Below are positions 57,000-64,000 of a stretch of DNA of 64,000 nt, in pieces. The notes below the pieces were generated by a model. It made no database searches. It was given only the letters and a program-made list of their open reading frames with translations, and was not told where the DNA came from. The first letter of the stretch is position 1. The number at the start of each line of letters is the position of its first letter. A program made the position numbers and the translations under genes. Origin of the DNA: Isoetes taiwanensis (taxonomy: Eukaryota; Streptophyta; Lycopodiopsida; Isoetales; Isoetaceae); assembly GCA_021234155.1 (NCBI GenBank), contig JAJEKV010000072.1, positions 6,598,199 through 6,662,198 on the forward strand. The letters are read 5' to 3'.

Positions 57000-58060
57000 T
57001 AGTGAGTGCTTTTGGCTCGGGGATTTCACAATATAGGCTGTATATAACATGTAAGTGGACATATGAGAGTTTTTTTTTACTCTAAAGCATTCGTATATGC
57101 ATGAGAAAGGAGATTTTTAAGGGACAATCTAGTGTAGTATCCATACGGAAAGGAGTTTCTTGGATCCTATATACGAAGCGTATATGAAGGGATTTTCGCT
57201 GGCTCATTCCTCGCACATGGCATATCCCATTTACACTAACTGGCATCCCCAAGACTTTTGGAGAATTTTGAACGGGTTTCCGAGTGCTAAGACAACAATG
57301 CAAAAAAAATGAAAGACTATATTTCTAAAATCACTTTTGGCGCTCGATCTATTTCCTGGCGCTCAATCTGTTCCGTGTAAAGTATGTGATTTAACCTGCT
57401 CGATTAGCACCGGTAAGAAGCTCATGATGTTGTAATTAGAAAGTGACTTTGATACATATCTTAAACTAGATGTTGCTCTTCAACCTGCTAGGTATTCTTC
57501 AGCCTGATTACTTCACAACATCTTGATCACACCTCGATAACTTTGCCGTTTCCCGACAGCTAGGTGGTCTAGGTCTATATTGGTCTCCATGGATTGTGGC
57601 AATAGATGACTGGAGGTGCAAAATTATCATTACGATAGACAAAAAAAAATAGACAGAGTCTAAAGATCGTGGTAGGATGATCTTTTCCAAAAGTGTCTGC
57701 TTGCAGTTTAGAGATAAACATTTCGACATATGCTTCATTTTATGATTGCATGAGCATGAACAAGAGGAAGCTTAAATAATTGACATTGTTCATAGTTTAT
57801 TTTACTGCAGTGATGAGTTTACATATTCCTAATTTAAGGAAACATCTTAACCATGCTGATCGTAGCCTTGAACTCTTACATTTGGAAACTGGAAATGGTC
57901 TATTTATTAATTTGAAAAAATTCATATTATGAAGTCTTTTTGTGGGATTATTGATGTCTTATCTCCAAGAGATCATGGATATATGCACGCACCTATATCC
58001 TCAAACGCTGCATCGAAATTAAAATGTATCATAATGTATCATTGTACACTCCGTCAGCAT
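57000..58060. other. No gene recognised
   Basis: AT-rich DNA. Short frames only. A plus-strand stretch near 57820-57910 (NLRKHLNHADRSLELLHLET) could be the upstream part of the LINE that follows. Confidence 0.35.
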
Positions 58061-58063
58061 CCT

Positions 58064-58190
58064 TATTACTGCCAAGGTTTTTCCCTCGAAAACCCTTCGG
58101 GTGGGGATTTTTTAATCTTAACAGTAATATTTTGCTATGCTCCTTGATTGGGGCCCATAGGCCTACTGGTCTCCTTGGATGATAAAAATC
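58064..58190 (+). repeat. LINE 3'-end repeat, copy 1
   Basis: The segment starting ATTACTGCCAAGGTTTTTCC recurs at 60215-60331 directly before the (ATTCT)n tail. Copy 1 therefore looks like the 3' end of an earlier, truncated LINE inserted just before the next one. Confidence 0.65.
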
Positions 58191-58229
58191 CATTCAATGC
58201 AAATCAATTCGATATTAATTTCTTCTTTA

Positions 58230-60048
58230 ATCTTTGAGGCAGATACTCTCCTTTGGTCAGAGAAGGAAGTCAAAGAAGGTCTGCGATATCTATCCAATAG
58301 CATGTCTCCTGATCTTCAAGGTTTGCAAGCATAATTGCTTAAATTGGGTGGTCCGCTATTGCTTCCAATCATCACTGCTCTTTTAAATCAAGCTTTGTAA
58401 GAAAGATTGCCAGAAACTTGGGCTATTAGTAAGATCATACCAATTTACAAAGCATGTGATAAGAATGATCCTTCGAATTGTCGCATGATCATGGCCAGTT
58501 CCATCTTTTCCAAGCTCCTAGCTAGTATTACTGAGGAGTAGTTGACATCATGGGTAGAAGATACTGGTGTACATGCTATAGGATAGGCAGGCTTTCGTCC
58601 AGACCATTATACGGTAGACCATATTTTTACATTGCGCATGCTTATTGAACATAGTCGAAGCTTGAAACAAGACCTCTATATATGCTTTGTGGATTTTACC
58701 TCTACCTTTGATACAGTATCTCGCGAGCTTCTTTGGTAGTGCTTGCAAGCATTTGAGTTTCTACAAGACCCTCAAAATGTAGTTTATCGGCTCTATGAAA
58801 TGGTCTTTGCTAAGTTTCCAGCATCGGGTACCCAAATCACTAGTAATATTAGAGTACGTCAGGGTTGCCCTCTATCTCCTACACTCTTCGGCTTGTATGT
58901 TGATCAAATGGAAGAATAGCTTGATCACCATGGTGGCGGAGGTCCACATTTAGCACACTATATCATCAGGCAACTTATATATCCTGATGATGTTTTGCTT
59001 GTGGCACATACCGTTGCTATAGTATGCAACAACTTTACATGCTCTGTATAGTTTTTGTGAGAACACAAGCCTGCGTGTTAATCTCCAAAAGACAAGCTCT
59101 TGGTAATTTAACCTTCTTGGCATACCATTCCAACTTTGCACTATGATAGCCATGAAGTTGAAGCTGTAGATGGCTACAAGTGTCTTGGTGTAGGGTATTG
59201 TAAGAACATACTTTGAGAACAGTGTATTGCCAAACATGTGACTGCTGGCTGGAGAGCACTATATGCAATGCAAAACAATGTTTTTGCGCAGAGATTCATG
59301 ATTGGTCACGGAAAACCCACTTGTTTCGGGCTTTGGTAGAACCTGTTTTACTGTATAGTTCTGAGGTATGGGGGGCCTGCCATTAGTGCTAGTGATTGGG
59401 AGAGCTTGGAATGGGTGCAAAAGTCCTTTCTCACTTACAGACTAGGAGTCAAAATTACAGTGCCCTATGCTATTCTTTTCTAGGAGACAAGTTTTTGGCC
59501 TCTTCAATATTATACCATGAAGCACCATCTCCACTATATCAACAAGTTGCATTGCATGGATGATGATAGGTATCCTCTTCTCGCGCTTGCCATGGTTGAA
59601 TCTCCCAATGTTTGAAATGATATTGGAAAGAGAATTGTAATGCATGGTTTGCCCACTGGTCTGTGCAACTGGAACACTACATGGTGCTTGCTAGTTCTAA
59701 TGCTGAGCTTTTGCAACAATATCTCGATGGACGTTTTTCTTAGAAGATGTGGGATGCAGTTACCTTAGCCACCCAAGTTAAAACTGGTTATTATCATGCA
59801 CATATAAATCCCACTTTGGCACCAGGACCATAAGCTTATTTGCTTGCATCCATGTCCAGGGAAAAACTTGTAGCTATTGCATCAATTTGCACAGGGTCCC
59901 ACAAGCTACGTATTGAGACAGATAGATGGGAGTGGCTGCAATTGCCACGAGAAGCAAGATTATGTGCATGTTGTCAGTTACAGGTTATTGAAGATGAAAG
60001 CCATACTATGCTAAGATGTCCTGCTTTTGAGATGGCCAATAATTGTTA
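58230..60048 (+). pseudogene. Degenerate LINE reverse transcriptase with zinc-binding tail
   Basis: Translation of one main frame gives LLKLGGPLLLPIITALLNQA, KIIPIYKACDKNDPSNCR, GFRPDHYTVDHIFTLRMLIE, ICFVDFTSTFDTVSRELLW (motif A), RVRQGCPLSPTLFGLYVDQM (motif B) and IYPDDVLLVAH (motif C, YADD changed to YPDD). It is interrupted by several stops. A Cys/His region at 59990-60030 (LCACCQLQVIEDESHTMLRC) is the zinc-binding end. The family is non-LTR, different in sequence from the L1-type remnants at 1 and 45 kb. Confidence 0.8.
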
Positions 60049-60214
60049 ATTTACTTTAGCATTCAATTTCATGCTTCCACAACTTCTCAGAGCCTCAACT
60101 ATGCATGACTTGGCATTATACATGCTGAGGTTCTAGACGGAGCGTCTTCAATTACTGAGCCCTTAGTAGTCATCATGGCCTACTTATATTTTCTTTCTAC
60201 TTGTTTAGTATTAT

Positions 60215-60386
60215 CATTACTGCAAAGGTTTTTCCCTTGAAAATCTTTTCGAGGTAGAGATTTTTTAGTCCTAGTAGTAATGGGCCATTATATAAGTCTT
60301 ATGGCCTCTTGGTCTTCGTGAAGGATAAAAAATCTAATTTATTCTATTATATTCTATTCTATTCGATTCTACTCTATTCTATTCTC
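60215..60386 (+). repeat. LINE 3' end with (ATTCT)n tail
   Basis: Copy 2 of the 3'-end repeat seen at 58064-58190, here followed by about nine ATTCT-like units (60339-60386). It closes the LINE at 58230. Confidence 0.75.
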
Positions 60387-60745
60387 TAATTCAATTAAAG
60401 ATGGAGCGAGGGAAATGAGGAAAAACCCAATTCTGAGCTGAATGAGCCTTTAGTAATGTGTGAATCTTGGCTATCAAGTATACAGATACTTTCTAATTTA
60501 GAGCAGGGGAAATGAGAAAAACATCAATTCTGAACTGGATGAGCCCTTAATAATATGTGAATCTGGAAATACCAATGAAGTGAATTCACTACTTGTTTTT
60601 ATTGACTTCTTAAAGTAGTTTAGCAATTTTCTTAAAACATTTCAATAGATGTCTATTTTATTTAAATTGTTTGAAAGTTATATTTGAACACCGGCTACAA
60701 TGTCTATTTCCATAATCCCAAATCTGCTCCTTATAACAAAATTAC

Positions 60746-61960
60746 ATGCTTATCTTCAACCTCGTTTGCCGCACATACCCTATATATCTTGTGTTCATGC
60801 CCTTTTTGCATCCATCTCCCCACCTCAACATTAAGGTGATGGGCGCTCAATCTCATCCTGTTTTTCGTACCTGGCCTAGACAACACTCAGTGAGTTATTG
60901 CTTCTTTAATACATTCTCTGAACCTGGCCTTGTTTCGGCCCAAACCTCAATGCCAATCCTTCATTCCTCATCCACACCATGTTGTCTGCGCACCATCCCT
61001 TACCAAATGATTCCTGTGTTGCCAAACAAGGATAATCACTATCATTAAAACTTCCTATTTTGCTCAAGTACGTCAAGAACTGACATAATGCCTCACATTC
61101 CCATGGCAACATGCCTCATTTTGCTAGCATCATTTCATACGAAGTCTACATCTTAACTCCAAGCTCAGTATGTAGCATCCTCTTAAAACTAAATCTTCAC
61201 ATATCTGCTTTCACACATTTCCTTTGCATTGCAAAAAAAGTTTTAAGCCCTCCATTTATCCGCTGCTCTATTGTTTGATTCCACCTGAAGTTCTTATCCA
61301 CTACGAGTCTTAAATACTTGTAGAAGTCGTGATCTCCATTGAATTTTCCTTATAGGAAAAAGCATAGTTTTTAGCTAGGGTGTCCCAAAAACCACCACCT
61401 TAGTCTTATCTAAGTTCATATGTAACCTCCTCGGATTACAAAAAGATGTGTCTGCATCCCCTCCTTGCTTCACGCAATCACACGATATCATTTGCATAAA
61501 AAAGCAAAAGTATAACATACCCAACCACATATTCTTCCAGAATAAATATACCAAAAAGAGTTGGCGATATTGGGCATCCATATTTGATCCCCATATTGTT
61601 AACCACTACAAACAAGGTATAAAGTGTAAGAACTCTTTCATATAGCAACTGCATTGCATCTTAGTATTCTTTGGGCACTCCTATTTGTTCCAAACTAATC
61701 CAAATATTTTTTCTGCCTTGGTGCAATCTACAAATGCAAAAAATAGCAATTTTGTGTCCCCTTAATAGCGTCTATCATTGCCCTAAAAGTAAGGACATGA
61801 TCAATTATGGATTTCTCTGGTCTGAAACCCACTTGCCCCTTAGGCCTGACATTTTGCTCCTCAGCCCAAACACTAGTTTTATGCTCTACAATGGTAGCAT
61901 ATAGCTTAGCAAGTAAATTACTAACCATGACCATTCTATGATTTCTTATTTCAAAACTAT
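60746..61960 (-). pseudogene. Degenerate LINE reverse transcriptase
   Basis: Minus-strand pieces in shifting frames: SNLLAKLYATIVEHKTSVWA and VGFRPEKSIIDHVLTFRAMI (61920-61760); LHMNLDKTKVVVFGTP (about 61430-61375), the region after motif C; KYLRLVVDKNFRWNQTIEQR (about 61310-61250); and PWECEALCQFLTYL (about 61110). The order is that of non-LTR RTs. Motif C itself is not clear. A dead copy opposite in orientation to its neighbour at 58-60 kb. Confidence 0.75.
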
Positions 61961-62366
61961 CGTTTCTCTTTTATTTCACAATTTCACATTGCTTTTTAAA
62001 CGCGTTGCATTGCATTTTTATCATAAAGTATCTTTTATTTGGTAAAAATCTACTTAATGTAATGTTCCTTGTCATCATTTTTTACAGTTTTAGGCTTTTC
62101 AGAAGGAAGTCTTGCCTCATATTCATATATCATTTCACATTTTTCTGGTTATGACGTATTTGAGTTTGGTGCCCTATTGAGTTTTTGTGACATGGGTGTT
62201 ATATTGGATACATTCTTCTTTTGGGTTGTCTTTCCTGGACTCATTCTCTGTAGTTTCCATTTTCTCAGGAAAGCAACTTTCTCTGTTGTTCCGCTATTCA
62301 ACTCAATTCTTTTTTCGGCATGGTGCATCGGTTACAAGTACGCAAGAGGACCAACTTCAGCATCGA

Positions 62367-62818
62367 CCAATTTTTGTGTTCTTTGCGAACCCTTACCAGA
62401 ATGTACCAACTCATTCTTATTCTGTAAAACTTCTTCAACTACAGCTAGTACTCAAGCTCATGCTCAAGGTGGGTGGCAATCATTGTCTTCTCACTCTTGC
62501 TACATCATTTCGACTCTAACTCAATGTCTCGATGTTTGTCGTTAGCTTGGCTTATATCAAGGAAGTTCTCTGGTTGTCGGCCAGTTTTTGTGTTCTTTGC
62601 GAGTTCCTTACCAGAATGGCTTCGATCCGAGCCATCGGATAAGCATTCTGGGAAGGGATGAGCAGCTATATGTGCATTGTTCATTCTTGTGGCTAGTTAT
62701 TGGCATCTTCTCACAGCAATGCCTCTTCCTTGCCCATTGCTCCCCCTCCTCCCCGCCCTTTATATTGTTTTGAGTGGCCAGTTTTTGTGTTCTTTGCGAG
62801 TCCCTTATCAGAATGGAC
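62367..62818 (+). repeat. Three copies of a 40-bp motif at about 200-bp spacing
   Basis: CAGTTTTTGTGTTCTTTGCG, then AGTYCCTTAYCAGAATGG, occurs at about 62367, 62581 and 62778. The DNA between copies is not obviously repeated. The overlapping frames at 62069-62661 are shaped by this repeat; I do not recognise a protein. Confidence 0.8.
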
Positions 62819-63224
62819 AATTATCTGGTAATCCCTGGCAGCTATATTCAATTATCGTATAAGAATGGATATTAGCTCATTTCCTCTCCATTTTATAGTC
62901 AACAGAAATGCCAACTAAATCAGGTATTTAGCCTCCTGAAAGTAATACAAACTTCACACAATTCTTCCATGTCTAGTCTATACCGTTTTGTGGGTCTCAA
63001 ACGGGAAACATGGGAGGATGCCTTTAGGCGGAGGCTCCTCTTGAATCCCCAGAATCAACACAAAAAGAACATTGGTGCAATGTTGGTCGTAAACAGAGTT
63101 GAAGGTAAAATCATCGGAATGTGAGATGAAACGCCAGAATTGGAGGCGAAAGAACGAGAATGCAGAGTAAAATCTTGTTACAACGTCAGCCAAGAACTTA
63201 CTTTCATTCCTTAAAAGAAATAGT

Positions 63225-63380
63225 GCCACGTGGCATAACGTCAGTGTCTCACATGGCAAAATTTCTCTTAACCTGCATTTACATAATAGGAAATAGTCGT
63301 GAGAGAGCTGTTTCACGGCAAAATAGACTGGCGAGCCACTGCCGTGAAACAACGAGCTCATGCTATTTTCTTATATAAAG
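63225..63380 (+). promoter_or_regulatory. Promoter-like region: G-box palindrome, ACGTCA motifs and TATA box
   Basis: GCCACGTGGC (63225-63234) is a 10-bp G-box palindrome. AACGTCA motifs at about 63183 and 63238 resemble bZIP sites. TATATAAAG at 63372-63380 could place a start site near 63400. The frame that follows (ATG within 63420-63583, ending LTSLVVCG) is short and unrecognised; splicing to an exon beyond the window is possible. Confidence 0.45.
63305..63359. repeat. Inverted repeat GTTTCACGGCA / TGCCGTGAAAC
   Basis: Two perfect 11-bp arms (63310-63320 and 63340-63350) separated by 19 bp, with outer GAGCT/AGCTC pairing. It sits just upstream of the TATA box, so it could be a protein-binding site or a hairpin. 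Confidence 0.8.
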
Positions 63381-63419
63381 GAAGAGAGAGGCGCTATTTC
63401 AGCCCCTCTACATCAGATC

Positions 63420-64000
63420 CACATCATTTTCACCCAAGTACATGTCTAAATATCACTAAAAAGGCAAGTGACCGTCAACAGCAGATTTATTACTTGTTTA
63501 AAGATTGGATGAAAAAAGAAATAGAGCCCTCTCTTCCGTTATGGATGCAAGAAGGCCTAACCAGTTTAGTTGTGTGTGGTTAAGATTTACAAGATATTTT
63601 GAGATGGCTTATACATTACCTAATTGGAAAGTTCGGTTGGCTGGCATTGTGCTCCCATCTCCAACGCCGTAGTGATACGTGTCATTGTTTCAAACCTTGA
63701 AAGTGAGCTAAAATTGTACTACACTAAAGAATTGTGTGCACAACTTATCTTTTAGAATACAATGCAGAATGTAGTCCAGAATGCATTCCAGAATGAAGCC
63801 CAGAATTGTTAGATCTTATAGAGAATATATCAATTCAAACAAATTGCTTAGCCTTGATCTCAATTTTAATCACTAGAAATTATTGCTTCAATAGTCACCC
63901 AATACATATAAACCATTAGAAAATTAACCTATCAATTTCGATCAAACACAAAACCATTAGGTAACTTCTTATTTGCTTCTCTATTGCAGGATCGATCGAA
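63420..64000 (+). other. Unrecognised short frame and AT-rich flank
   Basis: The frame open to 63583 contains IYYLFKDWMKKEIEPSLPLW. No family was recognised. The rest is AT-rich with a short repeat of CAGAATGnAnnCCAGAAT near 63770-63805. The window ends in a pyrimidine-rich stretch before TTGCAG, a possible splice acceptor at about 63988. Confidence 0.3.

Overview
This window reads as nuclear DNA of a land plant. It has spliced plant genes with GT-AG introns, a plant-type 1,4-dihydroxy-2-naphthoyl-CoA synthase with a peroxisomal targeting signal, a TATA-binding protein gene, a pentatricopeptide-repeat (PPR) gene, a nuclear copy of plastid trnI-GAU, and many decayed LINE and Ty3/gypsy elements. 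The PPR repeat style, the large repeat load and the retroelements make me lean towards a seed-free vascular plant such as a fern. That is inference; no marker here proves it.

Layout. 1-8.1 kb is repeat-derived: a LINE 3' end, a gag fragment, a PPR fragment, a likely Helitron 3' end, a (CAA)n tract, a 271-bp direct duplication and a foldback element. 8.5-12.8 kb holds a nine-exon naphthoyl-CoA synthase gene (+), which converges on an intronless PPR gene (-, 12.97-14.94 kb). 15-19 kb has no confident gene apart from a short-chain dehydrogenase fragment.

19.3-38.8 kb is the most unusual part. It is a head-to-tail array of retroelement copies whose reverse transcriptase (RT) resembles Penelope-like elements (PLEs). 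The best copy (30217-36578) carries a small Arg/Gly-rich ORF, a conserved RNA-like hairpin, a cysteine-containing ORF1 I do not recognise (one frameshift), an intact 677-codon RT ORF and a 3' hairpin followed by a short G-rich/T-tract end. I see no GIY-YIG endonuclease. Upstream lie a near-identical 2.28-kb copy of its 5' module and a diverged, interrupted body; downstream lies a diverged 5' module. The paired positions that change together in the hairpins suggest selected RNA structures.

39-52 kb has a (GATA)n tract, LINE fragments on both strands, a possible LYR-motif gene, and the end of a Ty3/gypsy chromovirus whose chromodomain segment is repeated in tandem about four times. 52.9-54.7 kb (-) is a TATA-binding protein gene with an intact core but an in-frame TAA close to the likely start codon; its own TATA box lies near 55.13 kb. 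56-62 kb has the plastid trnI-GAU fragment, a gypsy integrase fragment and two decayed LINE RTs. The last kilobase holds a promoter-like region with a G-box palindrome, a hairpin and a TATA box.

Host genes worth keeping: the naphthoate synthase (phylloquinone synthesis, peroxisome), the PPR gene (organelle RNA), TBP (transcription initiation) and possibly the LYR-type protein. They are not functionally linked. Exon boundaries were read by eye from homology and GT-AG sites.
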